Origin: an uncultured Turicimonas sp.
GTDB taxonomy: Bacteria; Pseudomonadota; Gammaproteobacteria; Burkholderiales; Burkholderiaceae_F
Direction: 5' to 3'
NCBI GenBank assembly: GCA_947854175.1
Contig: CANTYJ010000080.1
Span: forward strand, 1 to 64,000
Length of the DNA: 64,000 nucleotides
Shown here: positions 39,101 to 47,269 of the stretch, piece after piece
Position numbering within the stretch: position 1 is the first letter of the stretch
Layout of the letters: the number at the start of each line of letters is the position of its first letter
The notes under the pieces: generated by a model
The model's database searches: none
The model's input: only the letters and a program-made list of their open reading frames with translations
Told to the model about the DNA's origin: nothing
Translations under genes and position numbers: made by a program

Positions 39101-39833
39101 TGAAGGCTTCAATTTGTTCTAACTGTTCCAGAAGTCCCGAATTTTTCTTCATTAAATCCTTAAGAGAAGAAATGTTAGATTTTAGGATTAACAATTCTCT
39201 ATTTAATTCGTCTTCCTCTTCGGATGAAAGGAGTTCAAAAGCGTCCACCATTTTCCGTGAAACTTCGGCAGCGATTCTTTTACGTTTGGCAATGTCCTTG
39301 GTTAATGAAGAAATGTATTTAAGCTTGTCATCTCCGAGAAAGTTAGAGATTTCCTTAATCTTTTCTGTGGTGCCTGATGAAAGAAGTTTTAAGAAATTTT
39401 CCGGTTTGATGAAAAGTAATTGCTTAAAGGTCCTTTGATCCAGTTTTGTAATAGTTTCGATTGTTTTGTTGATGGTTGTAAGATTGTCATCAATTACTTC
39501 ATTTGAATCATATTTAAAAACCCTTTTTTCGAGTGTTTCTCCACCAGAATACGAAAGTGAGAATTTAGCTTTGTAAATAGTATTTCCACAGGAAAATTTG
39601 ATTTCTGAGGCAATGTTTTCTCTTCTATTGTCAGAAATATCAGAGGAATTCCGGAAAAAACTGATGCCATACAAACTAAGAGTGACAGCATCAATTAAAA
39701 CTTTGTCGTAAGAATTATTTTTTCCAAAAAGTGCATATCCTGAAGTTTTCTCAAAGCACGGGGAGGTCAAGTCTATTGACCAGGAGCCAGAAAAAGGAGC
39801 AAAGTTAGAAAAACTTATCGAAAGAATCTTCAT
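36183..39833 (-). CDS. SbcC/Rad50-like protein with eroded ATPase motifs
   Basis: A protein of about 1,216 residues with SMC/SbcC layout: N-terminal nucleotide-binding half, long coiled coils, a central zinc hook CPLC near residue 588, more coiled coil and a C-terminal half. The Walker A region reads GYALFGKNNSYDKVL instead of a glycine-rich GxxGxGKS loop. The ABC signature is MTAEEKYFVSLALAL instead of LSGGE. Walker B (LVFLDE) is kept. No sbcD nuclease gene is in the window. ATP binding may therefore be altered or lost. The ATG at 39833 is preferred to a TTG at 39845. Related to SbcC by architecture; function uncertain. Confidence 0.75.
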   Translation of the reverse strand: MKILSISFSNFAPFSGSWSIDLTSPCFEKTSGYALFGKNNSYDKVLIDAVTLSLYGISFFRNSSDISDNRRENIASEIKFSCGNTIYKAKFSLSYSGGETLEKRVFKYDSNEVIDDNLTTINKTIETITKLDQRTFKQLLFIKPENFLKLLSSGTTEKIKEISNFLGDDKLKYISSLTKDIAKRKRIAAEVSRKMVDAFELLSSEEEDELNRELLILKSNISSLKDLMKKNSGLLEQLEQIEAFKEELQKVLKDENVLKADIARFDIKKPVLEKSVKAEELSFDYNLLKLMRIDFTERQKQLDENRSKLTISTDKFKNFQSAFEESEKALRVAERNYSDKEALLQKGIEIENTIAELRAQIKDKKLLLDGQQTELKTLSDSLASLKDSYNVDKNKQQLLLKKISDIGADDKLRDELSSYQAGLDFFDKINRDIENSIQEQKNLQKELEKTRSEFQENESLLTSLKKEEVFLQSDVVIKERHISKALGSVTEESLYKDLEVFEGKLSGLNDLKLLIEKIASLYESFTSEKDILTKYSNEFKVATVALNNSAQIYKDKQTIVSDAETILLFQQKVKNLESQRQQLENGKPCPLCGAIHHPYVSSPPFITNAEEKLAEALEEEKKSHAVLSKAKEQVELLQESMTASKNIIEGLNDSIKDLTAEILGLASQLGISGFKEKKVISWSQIVRQRMTFLSNKRDDLQSKIEQINSYKNGCNESVGKLTKVKASITELCELLETQKLRISETVKKLQKCDQDHILLSTQKENLFKDFEKFYLRYGIKVTSIASLKQQMSMLVNRRESYIENNNALTDINNKLDNTNVAIQDCQESIASKKSAISDLESEINRCDSEEKKLNKEKNDTLGGLSSQEFKENALKEFEKQKTASQQVRASFTQKEKEHGDLLQYVSNLEKQLELLSKELDLETSNFETKLTETGFSSEAQFSASRISAQQKEELQRENDQLNARKEEILHLKQTLEEKINVLSQGISSDETSPAKLKENIETQQAQLRESTSREALLSEKIEHNLYNKQRFERESLEQRKRENESLRWEDFVTMLSNPSLLADKNFVISLAFDILIDFSNKQLSSLNSRYSIIPDPVRPFNILLVDEYIKESSKRTEDMTAEEKYFVSLALALGFYQMIERISDMNLVFLDERSKTDNAYCQQWLLSAVAKLSQQEKQVGVFVDNESSASLFQTVLEFDRNSIQPIKGPGTFRNSN

Positions 39834-39924
39834 ATTCCGGAACAAAATGGAGCTAAAAAATCAGACTTAATTATAGACAGAAGAGAGAAAACTTCATTTG
39901 TGAAGATTGTTACCGTACCAAACG

Positions 39925-39945
39925 AAAAGGCCGCCAAAGGCGGCC
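39925..39945 (-). terminator. Terminator after the DUF3597 gene
   Basis: On the minus strand GGCCGCC-TTT-GGCGGCC forms a 7-bp GC stem with a 3-nt loop. It is followed by TTTT. Confidence 0.75.
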
Positions 39946-39999
39946 GCGTAGAATCAATTCCTACAAGCATCTTTTAAAGATGCCATCAAAACCGATTAG

Positions 40000-40440
40000 T
40001 TAATTTTTGAGTTCTTCAGGTACTTTTCCTCCATTGGCAGCTAACTGCTGCATAACAGCCTTATGAAGCCAAATATTCATTTGAGAATAATCACCGCCAA
40101 TTAAATCTTTCGGGCAGTTCAATTCTTCGGCAAGCTGTTTTCTATTTGCTAAAGACGAATCGATTCCAAGTAATTTGAGTAAGTCAACAATGGATTGTTT
40201 CCAGTTAAGTTTTTCCGGATTCTTAGCGGCCAAAGCTTCGCAAACAGCTACTACGTCAACAGTTTCTGCCGGTGTCGCTGTCGTGGTTGTTTCTGTAGCA
40301 GCCACTACTTCAGGGGACTGGACCGGTGTTTCGGGTGCGGCCGGTGCTTCTGCAGCCTGAACTTCATTTCCGGCAACAGCTTCTACAGCTTTTTTCTTCA
40401 AAAAGCCGAGTTTTTCCATGATTGCGCCAAAAATACTCAT
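40000..40440 (-). CDS. DUF3597 family protein
   Basis: A 146-residue protein. The N-terminus MSIFGAIMEKLGF and the C-terminal globular half (VDLLKLLGIDSSLANRKQLA, about residues 67-146) match DUF3597. Between them lies a low-complexity Ala/Pro/Thr/Glu linker of about 45 residues that is probably disordered. Function unknown; C-terminal relatives are sometimes described as LysM-associated. AAGGAG lies 7 nt before the ATG. It is transcribed alone, with its own terminator, and is not evidently linked to the SbcC-like gene downstream. Confidence 0.8.
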   Translation of the reverse strand: MSIFGAIMEKLGFLKKKAVEAVAGNEVQAAEAPAAPETPVQSPEVVAATETTTTATPAETVDVVAVCEALAAKNPEKLNWKQSIVDLLKLLGIDSSLANRKQLAEELNCPKDLIGGDYSQMNIWLHKAVMQQLAANGGKVPEELKN

Positions 40441-40608
40441 AAATCACTCCTTTTAAAGATTAAGAACTTAGTTGAATCTTAAATAAATGAAGAAATAAAG
40501 GAAAAGGAGTTTTCCCGTTTCAAGAAATCTCATATAGATTTTCAAGAATGTGCTGGGAAGTACCTGTGTTCTAAGATTGAAAAGGCAGTTCTCTTCGATA
40601 TTGAGAAA

Positions 40609-40633
40609 CAAAAATAGGAAGCCGATGGCTTCC
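40609..40633 (-). terminator. Terminator after the thioredoxin-fold gene
   Basis: On the minus strand GGAAGCC-ATC-GGCTTCC is followed by TATTTTTG. It lies about 20 nt past the stop of the gene at 40654. Confidence 0.75.
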
Positions 40634-40653
40634 TTCAAGATAAAAAGTTGAAA

Positions 40654-41256
40654 TTATTCAGCTTTGTAGTCTTTTATTCCAAAAAGTTTGGCTAACTCTT
40701 CAGTTGTCAGATTTTCATCGAAAGGAAGATATTTTCCGTCCGGTGTCTGGAAAACGCCGTATGGGACGGCTCTGCAACCTGCTCTACGATGCAGTTTTGT
40801 ATTGGTCCAGACTTTATTTCTGATGTCGGTCGGCAATTTTGAAATATCGTACTTAATGCCTCTGAAATCAGGATCTTTAAAGTGCTCATGCTGTTCTTCA
40901 AAAATCTTGTACGGGTCTTTAGCGGCCAGCATGGTTGTACCCTGAGGTTCTGAATGAATGTTCAGATAAGAAATCGGGTAGTAGATGACATGAACATATT
41001 TTTCAAGAGGTTTAATTCTTTTTTGCAATGTAATGCAATCAGGACATTGTGCATCAAAGGCAACTAATGCAAGAGGTTTGCCTTCACCATCCGGAGAAGA
41101 AAAACCGGTACCATCTTTCAAGAAGGAATCCCACATCTTTTTACCGTCCCAAATGACAGGAACGTTTGCAGGACGGGCGGACGCTGTAGACATAGTTGCT
41201 GCAGCTAAAGCTCCTAATGAAGAAGCCAAAAAGACACGACGTTTGATTGTAGCCAT
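40654..41256 (-). CDS. Tat-exported thioredoxin-fold (DsbC/DsbG-like) protein
   Basis: A 200-residue exported protein. The N-terminus KRRVFLASSLGALAAA has the twin-arginine pattern and a hydrophobic stretch, with likely cleavage after ASA near residue 27. A CPDC redox motif follows in FDAQCPDCITL near residue 73, typical of thiol-disulfide oxidoreductases related to DsbC and DsbG. Two later Cys or aromatic positions (RAGCRAVPYGVF, with a cis-Pro) fit the thioredoxin fold. It would act on disulfides in the periplasm. Export by Tat implies folding before transport. AGGTGA precedes the ATG. Confidence 0.8.
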   Translation of the reverse strand: MATIKRRVFLASSLGALAAATMSTASARPANVPVIWDGKKMWDSFLKDGTGFSSPDGEGKPLALVAFDAQCPDCITLQKRIKPLEKYVHVIYYPISYLNIHSEPQGTTMLAAKDPYKIFEEQHEHFKDPDFRGIKYDISKLPTDIRNKVWTNTKLHRRAGCRAVPYGVFQTPDGKYLPFDENLTTEELAKLFGIKDYKAE

Positions 41257-41345
41257 ATTTCACCTGTCATCAAAGAAAAGTAGTCACACAGAATATAGTC
41301 TCGATTTCTTGCATGACTCTTAAAAAGTTAAAAATCGTTATTATT

Positions 41346-41372
41346 AAAAAAGGCCGCATAATTCATGCGGCC
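41346..41372 (-). terminator. Rho-independent terminator after glnS
   Basis: On the minus strand GGCCGCAT-GAATT-ATGCGGCC forms a perfect 8-bp stem. It is followed by TTTTTT. Confidence 0.9.
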
Positions 41373-41397
41373 AATTAAGAAAATGATGATTAGGAAA

Positions 41398-43470
41398 TTA
41401 TTTCTTGTTGAAAGAGTCTTTCAATGGTACGGCCAAGTTGAAGACTAAATTATCCGGTTTGAAGTCTTTCTGATCTGCTACATAGTATCCGTTTCTTTCA
41501 AACTGGAACTTTTCTTCCGGCTTAGCGTCCTTCAAAGAAGTTTCAACATATGATTGAAGAATAGTCTTGCTGTTCTTATTCAACAGCTCTCTGAAGTCTT
41601 GTCCTCCTTCATCAGGATGTTCAAGAGTAAAGAGTCTGTCATAAAGGCGAATCTCAGCCGGCAATGCGTCTTCCTTACTTAACCAGTGAATTGCAGCCTT
41701 TGTCTTGATGTTGTTTGCTCCTTCCGAACCGCTCTTGGTTTCAGGATAATACTTGGCGTGGACCGCGACAATGTTGCCGTTTTCATCTTTATCCACATGG
41801 GTTGCCTCAATGACATAAGCATGGCGTAACCGAACCGGCAAAGCGGGTTTCTCTTCAGTTGCCAATGTCAAACGGCGATAGCCCTTGGGAGGATTCTCAG
41901 AGAAGTCATCCTGTTCAATCCATAATTCCTTACTGAACTTCAGTTTACGAGAACCCCTTTCTGGATGCTGCGGATGATTTAATGTTTCGACTTCTTCAAT
42001 CAAATCATCAGGATAATTATCAATGATCAGTTTCAACGGTTTTTGAACAGCGATGCGTCTGTCGGCGGAGGCATCGAGTACTTCCCGCAGGCAACCTTCA
42101 AGGACGGAGTAATCAATCCAACCGCCTGTTTGCTTAGAAACCCCGATCCGATCGCAGAAAAGCTGCATTGCTTCTGCTGTGTATCCTCTCCTTCTAAGGC
42201 CTACTAACGTAGGCATTCTCGGATCGTCCCAGCCTTCAACCAGACCTTCCTTAACAAGGGCGATCAGTTTACGTTTGCTTAGTACAACGTTAGTAATGTT
42301 CAGACGATTGAACTCATATTGGTGAGGCAGCAAGAAGTAATTAGGCTTGACTACTTTGCTCAGAACATCAGACAAGAGTGGTGTGAAATGCTCCGGAGCA
42401 GCCAAAATCTTATTGAGAATTTCATCACTTTTTACGGAAGTTAATTCAGGATTTTCTTTGATTTCATTTAAAACCTTTAATAAATCCTGTTCTTCAGCAT
42501 TCTGACCCAGTTTCCATTTGAACTTCACTGCACCAGTAGCAAAGTTGTTTTTCTTCTCCTGATCCGAAGAAGCTGCAAGTTCTGCTAAGTACTTTTTGGC
42601 CTGTTCGAATAACGGAGCTCTAGTCACCGGAATTGAGCGCTCAGTAGCCCAGTTATAGAAAGCTCTCTGGTCTTCGAACTCGAGTGTGCAAATGGAATGG
42701 GTGATGTTTTCCAATACATCTTCGAGCGGATGAGCAAAGGTATACATCGGATAAATGCACCATTTGTCACCTGTTCTGTGGTGATTGGCAAAGCGAATTC
42801 TGTAAATTGCCGGGTCTCTAAGATTGATATTCCGAGAGCTCATATCGATTTTGCTACGGAGAACGCGGCTACCTTCCGGATATTTACCCTCACGCATTTC
42901 GCGGAAAATCCGTAAATTTTCTTCGATTGGACGATCTCTATACGGAGAGTTCTTTCCGGGTGTATTGAAGGTTCCCCGGTTTTCTTTCATTTCATCTGCT
43001 GTTTGCTCATCTACATAGGCGTCACCGGTCTTGATTAAATGTTCAGCAATGTCGTACATATAATCAAAATAATCAGATGCAAAGTAATAGTTACATTCTT
43101 TATCATCTTTCCAGTCAAAGCCCAGCCAATTGACTGAACCTAAAATTGAGTCGACATACTCCTGATCTTCCTTGACCGGATTAGTATCATCAAAACGCAT
43201 ATGACAGCGTCCGCTAAATTCTTTAGCAAGTCCAAAATTCAAGCAAATACTTTTTGCGTGGCCGATATGAAGGTAACCATTAGGTTCCGGAGGAAAGCGT
43301 AGTCTGACTTTTGCAGTATCGACAGGACCTTCCATTTGTTCTGTATAAGTTCCGGGAGTTCCTCTCCAGTGTCTTGGCTCGTTGGCCCCGGTTTCGAGGT
43401 CCTCGTTAATAATATTTTTTAGAAAATTTGTAATATGGCTGCTGACAGCTTTCGGCTTATTTTCAGACAT
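41398..43470 (-). CDS. glnS: Glutamine-tRNA ligase with a large internal insertion
   Basis: Class I synthetase that charges tRNA-Gln. HIGH (NGYLHIGHAKS, near residue 64) and the KMSKS-like loop LSKRKL (near 397) are present, as are the C-terminal anticodon-binding beta barrels. The protein is 690 residues, against about 555 in E. coli. Two segments account for the difference: about 20 residues before the first strand (PRHWRGTPGTYTEQMEG) and about 99 residues at roughly 283-381, between SIPV and PHQYEFNRLN, which are nearly adjacent in E. coli GlnRS. The inserted piece is charged and helical-looking. The frame is intact throughout. Confidence 0.93.
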   Translation of the reverse strand: MSENKPKAVSSHITNFLKNIINEDLETGANEPRHWRGTPGTYTEQMEGPVDTAKVRLRFPPEPNGYLHIGHAKSICLNFGLAKEFSGRCHMRFDDTNPVKEDQEYVDSILGSVNWLGFDWKDDKECNYYFASDYFDYMYDIAEHLIKTGDAYVDEQTADEMKENRGTFNTPGKNSPYRDRPIEENLRIFREMREGKYPEGSRVLRSKIDMSSRNINLRDPAIYRIRFANHHRTGDKWCIYPMYTFAHPLEDVLENITHSICTLEFEDQRAFYNWATERSIPVTRAPLFEQAKKYLAELAASSDQEKKNNFATGAVKFKWKLGQNAEEQDLLKVLNEIKENPELTSVKSDEILNKILAAPEHFTPLLSDVLSKVVKPNYFLLPHQYEFNRLNITNVVLSKRKLIALVKEGLVEGWDDPRMPTLVGLRRRGYTAEAMQLFCDRIGVSKQTGGWIDYSVLEGCLREVLDASADRRIAVQKPLKLIIDNYPDDLIEEVETLNHPQHPERGSRKLKFSKELWIEQDDFSENPPKGYRRLTLATEEKPALPVRLRHAYVIEATHVDKDENGNIVAVHAKYYPETKSGSEGANNIKTKAAIHWLSKEDALPAEIRLYDRLFTLEHPDEGGQDFRELLNKNSKTILQSYVETSLKDAKPEEKFQFERNGYYVADQKDFKPDNLVFNLAVPLKDSFNKK

Positions 43471-44045
43471 GTGTATTTATTTCAATTCAGATAATTAAGA
43501 ACTAATCTTTCTATTTTACTGACTTTTGTATAAAGGAATATCAGATTTTGAAACTAGTTATCGACTATTTCGGCGTTGATAAATAGTTGTTACGGGTTAA
43601 AGTTTTTCTTTGCAAGCACTTTTTGCATAAATCGAAATTCAGCAGCGTTAACGAAAATTAGGAGCAAAGAGATTATGTTGTATTTAACCTTTTTAAGGTT
43701 TAAATATTAACGTCTCTGGTGCAGTCAAAGCTATTTTTTTGCGTTCTATTCCGACTTCTTTTTCGCTGGAAGTTAATATTTGGTGCGAAGTTGTCAACAC
43801 TGGTTTGCTAAACCGATAACATTTTTAAAACCAAGCAAAATTAGTAAATTCAGTTTGTTGACAGTTAATCGAGCGGTTTTTGTTGGTTTTCTCAAAAATG
43901 TTCAAAATAACCGAATGCATCCAGTTTGAAAAAACGTTTAGTACTTACAGTTTTTTCACAGTCCTTATCAAACTTGGAAGTTTGAGGTTGAGTTTCTTTA
44001 TTACCAGATCTTTGGGTCAAATGATTTGAGATAAGGGCTTTTGAA
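43471..44045. other. Long AT-rich intergenic region
   Basis: This 575-nt stretch lies upstream of glnS and downstream of the tctA terminator. No ORF has credible length or codon use. It contains an imperfect palindrome near 43683-43706 (TTTAACCTT with AAGGTTTAAA) and an inverted repeat CGACTATTT...AAATAGTTG near 43562-43588. The right part gives no signal that I can name. Confidence 0.4.
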
Positions 44046-44085
44046 AGAAAAAAGCAGTTACAGTCTTTTTGCAACGGTAACTGCT
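44046..44085 (-). terminator. Terminator of the tctCBA operon
   Basis: On the minus strand AGCAGTTAC pairs with GTAACTGCT across a 15-nt loop. It is followed by TTTTTTC. Confidence 0.85.
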
Positions 44086-44111
44086 AATCTTCTAATGTCC
44101 AATTCTGCTAA

Positions 44112-45620
44112 TTAATCTTCTTGGAATGCTACTTCTCTGGTCTTTTTAATTGTTGGAAGAAGGACAAGGACAAGAAGGAATGCTGCCATCATTAACAAAA
44201 CCAGAGAGATTGGCCGAGTAAAGAAAGTTGAAGGATCTCCTCTGGAAAGTAACAAGGCCCGCCGTAAATTTTCTTCCATCATAGGACCGAGAATGAAGCC
44301 CAGGATAAGGGGAGCAGGTTCACACTGTAGTTTGTAAAAGATATAACCAATGGCTCCAAAGATAATGGTGATATATACATCGAACGGATTGTTATTGATG
44401 GAATAAACACCGATACAGCAAAAAGTAAGAATAGCGGGATATAACCAGCTATAAGGAACCCTCAGAAGCTGTACCCACATGCCAATCAGCGGCAAATTTA
44501 GAATAACCAGCATCAGATTTCCAATCCACATGGAAACGATGAGTCCCCAAAACAGCGTAGGATTTGTGCTCATCACTTGTGGTCCCGGCGTAATGTTGTG
44601 GATCATTAATGCTCCAATCATTAAAGCCATGGTTGCATTACTTGGGATACCCAATGTCAACATAGGAATAAAACTGGTCTGCGCCCCTGCATTGTTAGCT
44701 GACTCCGGACCGGCAACTCCGTTAATATTTCCTTGTCCGAATGGTGGGTCTGCTTTGTCACCGCAACGTTTCTTTTCCAAAGAATAGGAGGCAAAAGAAG
44801 CAAGTAAAGCTCCGCCTCCGGGCAGGATTCCAAGGAAAGAGCCAAGTAGTGTTCCTCTGGTAATCGCAGGTAAGGCTTTGACAAGAACCGCTTTAGACGG
44901 CCAAATTGACCCTACTTTATTAGTTAAAGATTCTCTGGTTTGACCTTTTTGCAGATTGACCATAATTTCAGTAAAGCCGAAAAGCCCCATTGAAATTGCA
45001 ACGAAATCGATACCGTCCTGTAATTCGGAGATCCCGAAGTCAAAGCGGAAAGCGCCCGAGTTGATATCTGCTCCGATAATTCCAAGTAGTAATCCCAGGA
45101 TAATCATGGCAAACGCTTTCAATATCGAGCCGTTGGCAAGTACGACAGCGCCTACTAAGCCAAGAACCATCAAACTAAAATATTCAGCCGGACCAAATTT
45201 GAATGCCAGCTCGATGAGGGGAGGGGCAAAAGCTGCAACGAGAATGGTCGCAAAACAGCCTGCAATAAATGATCCGATTGCTGATATTCCGAGGGCTGTG
45301 CCGGCCTGTCCTTTTCTGGCCATTTGATAACCGTCCAGACACGTTACGACCGAAGCTGCTTCTCCGGGCAGATTGACTAAAATTGCGGTGGTAGAGCCCC
45401 CGTACTGGGAGCCATAATATATACCGGCCAGCATGATAAGTGCTGACGTCGGATCGAGAGTGTAGGTTATAGGCAATAACATTGACAGAGTTGCAACAGG
45501 GCCCAAGCCCGGTAAAACTCCGATTAACGTTCCTAATGTGACGCCCAGGAAACAATAAAAAAGATTAGAAACGGATAAAGCTGTTGAAAATCCAAGTGCG
45601 AGGTTGTTTATTAAATCCAT
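44112..45620 (-). CDS. tctA: Tripartite tricarboxylate transporter, large permease subunit
   Basis: A 502-residue membrane protein with about 11-12 hydrophobic segments. The N-terminal GTLIGVLPGLGP and the IYYGSQYGGSTTAIL and GIPSNATMALMIGAL stretches are TctA signatures. It forms the main channel for sodium- or proton-coupled uptake of organic acids handed over by the TctC binding protein. The ATG at 45620 is chosen because AAGAGGA lies upstream and it falls after the tctB stop; a longer frame to 45659 overlaps tctB. Last gene of tctC-tctB-tctA. Confidence 0.95.
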   Translation of the reverse strand: MDLINNLALGFSTALSVSNLFYCFLGVTLGTLIGVLPGLGPVATLSMLLPITYTLDPTSALIMLAGIYYGSQYGGSTTAILVNLPGEAASVVTCLDGYQMARKGQAGTALGISAIGSFIAGCFATILVAAFAPPLIELAFKFGPAEYFSLMVLGLVGAVVLANGSILKAFAMIILGLLLGIIGADINSGAFRFDFGISELQDGIDFVAISMGLFGFTEIMVNLQKGQTRESLTNKVGSIWPSKAVLVKALPAITRGTLLGSFLGILPGGGALLASFASYSLEKKRCGDKADPPFGQGNINGVAGPESANNAGAQTSFIPMLTLGIPSNATMALMIGALMIHNITPGPQVMSTNPTLFWGLIVSMWIGNLMLVILNLPLIGMWVQLLRVPYSWLYPAILTFCCIGVYSINNNPFDVYITIIFGAIGYIFYKLQCEPAPLILGFILGPMMEENLRRALLLSRGDPSTFFTRPISLVLLMMAAFLLVLVLLPTIKKTREVAFQED

Positions 45621-45631
45621 TTTTAATCCTC

Positions 45632-46099
45632 TTAGTTGGACTCGATAAAACTTGGCCAAATAGGAACTGTCAAGTCAAGACCAAGTACAAATACCAGCCA
45701 GACCACAATACTTAGAATGATGCAAAGAACAATGGTCTGAAGCCATTTGAAATTACGGTTAGCAAGGCCGCTTAAGAGGATCATTGCCGCCGTAGCCGGA
45801 ATGAGGCCGCCGGGTCTTAAGAGAAGAGCAAAAACAAAAACAGACCCGAGAATCACTAAAATGGCTCTCCAGTCAAAGGAACCGATTTTGTCATCGCCTT
45901 GTGGAGCTATAAAAAAAGATTTGAGACTGATAATAATGCCAAGAAATAATAAGAAGCCGCCTAACAGCATCGGAAAATATCCGGGTCCCATTCTGGAAGC
46001 CGTCCCGAGGGGATAGGTAGCAATGGAATAAAAGCAAAAGAAGGAGCCGAAAGCTGAAAATAAAATACCGGCCCAAAAGTCTCGTTGGTCTTTAATCAT
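45632..46099 (-). CDS. tctB: Tripartite tricarboxylate transporter, small permease subunit
   Basis: A 155-residue protein with four hydrophobic helices of the TctB type (GPGYFPMLLGGFLLFLG is the family signature). It partners TctA in the membrane. The ATG at 46099 is chosen; a TTG at 46114 would add five residues. No strong ribosome site is seen. A GC-rich hairpin in the gap between tctC and tctB may lower expression of the membrane subunits relative to the binding protein. Confidence 0.92.
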   Translation of the reverse strand: MIKDQRDFWAGILFSAFGSFFCFYSIATYPLGTASRMGPGYFPMLLGGFLLFLGIIISLKSFFIAPQGDDKIGSFDWRAILVILGSVFVFALLLRPGGLIPATAAMILLSGLANRNFKWLQTIVLCIILSIVVWLVFVLGLDLTVPIWPSFIESN

Positions 46100-46105
46100 A
46101 GTTTT

Positions 46106-46134
46106 AAAAATCAAGGCGGGAGCATGGCCCCCGC
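46106..46134 (-). terminator. Attenuator-like hairpin between tctC and tctB
   Basis: On the minus strand GCGGG and CCCGC enclose a 9-nt loop. CTTGATTTTT follows. It lies just after the tctC stop and could cause partial termination before tctB. Confidence 0.45.
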
Positions 46135-46155
46135 GGGATTTATATCTGGATGGTT

Positions 46156-47139
46156 TTAATCAACTTTAGCGCCGCTAGCTGCGACGATCTTCTTGTATTT
46201 TGCCAATTCAGATTTAACAAAAGCATTTAACTCATCAGGTGTACCTGCTTTGGGAACGGCGCCCATTTTTTTGAATCTTTCAGCCATGGCCGGTGAGTTA
46301 ATGGCTTTAACTAAAGCCGCATTAAGTTTATCCTGGACATTCTTATCCATTTTTGCCGGTGCGAAGAAGGCATACCATGTTGAAATGTCAAAACCCGGAA
46401 CACCGGCTTCTTCCATTGTTGGAGTATTCGGTAATTCAGGTGCACGGAATGTAGTTGTAACAGCCAGTGGGATAAGCTTTCCATCCTGAATGTTGGCTAA
46501 TGCAGAAGCCAGATTGTCAAAGATAAGATCGCATTCACCTGACAAAACGCTCATACGAGCTGCAGCAGCTCCCTTGAACGGGATATGCATCATCTGAACG
46601 CCCGCAGCAGTTTTCAGTAATTCACCAGACATGTGGCCTGCAGAACCGTTACCACCGGAAGAGTAATTAAGTTTGTCCGGATTTTTCTTAAGATATTCAA
46701 TCAATGATTTGACATCTTTTATACCGGTTTTCTTAGAGAACTCCGGTGTGATAACTAAGACGTTAGGAGTCTGAGCAACTAATGTCAAAGGAGTAAAGTC
46801 CTTGATTGGATCATAAGGAAGTTTGCTAAAAAGGTTCGGGTTTACGGCGTGAGTTGCAAGAGCGCCCATAACAATGGTTTTACCGTCCGGTTTTTGATTG
46901 GAGACGTACTCAACACCGATATTGCCACCGGCACCGGGTTTGTTTTCAACAATAATGTTGCCTAAATCTTTGCGGGCTTCTTCAGCAATTGCACGTGCAG
47001 TTACATCCAAAGGACCTCCGGCAGAGTAAGGGACGATGATACGGATAGGATCATCAGCCCAGCTGATTCCGGGAACAGAGATTAGAGCGGCTGCTGCAAT
47101 TGAAGTGCAGACAGTACGGCGGGTCATAGAAATTTTCAT
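46156..47139 (-). CDS. tctC: Bug-family periplasmic solute-binding protein
   Basis: A 327-residue exported binding protein. The signal peptide MTRRTVCTSIAAAALISVPG with cleavage near SWA (about residue 28) is followed by the Bug/TctC signatures IRIIVPYSAGGPLDVTAR and GGNGSAGHMSGEL. It captures a carboxylate in the periplasm and delivers it to TctAB. The actual ligand cannot be read from sequence. GAGGAGAAAA lies before the ATG, a strong ribosome site. It is the first gene of tctCBA and is separated from fnr by 130 nt. Confidence 0.94.
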   Translation of the reverse strand: MKISMTRRTVCTSIAAAALISVPGISWADDPIRIIVPYSAGGPLDVTARAIAEEARKDLGNIIVENKPGAGGNIGVEYVSNQKPDGKTIVMGALATHAVNPNLFSKLPYDPIKDFTPLTLVAQTPNVLVITPEFSKKTGIKDVKSLIEYLKKNPDKLNYSSGGNGSAGHMSGELLKTAAGVQMMHIPFKGAAAARMSVLSGECDLIFDNLASALANIQDGKLIPLAVTTTFRAPELPNTPTMEEAGVPGFDISTWYAFFAPAKMDKNVQDKLNAALVKAINSPAMAERFKKMGAVPKAGTPDELNAFVKSELAKYKKIVAASGAKVD

Positions 47140-47269
47140 TTTTATTTTCTCCTCGGGTTATGAGTCTTTTTTGAGGCGTTACTGCCCCTAACATATGAAA
47201 TTTTACCTGTAAAGAGCCGCAATCTCGGTATCAGTAAAAGGAATATTTTGAGCCAGTGGAACAAAGATG

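Noticed and set aside
43892-44074. 60-codon frame on the minus strand between tctA and glnS
   Set aside because: It overlaps the tctA terminator, has no ribosome site and matches no family.
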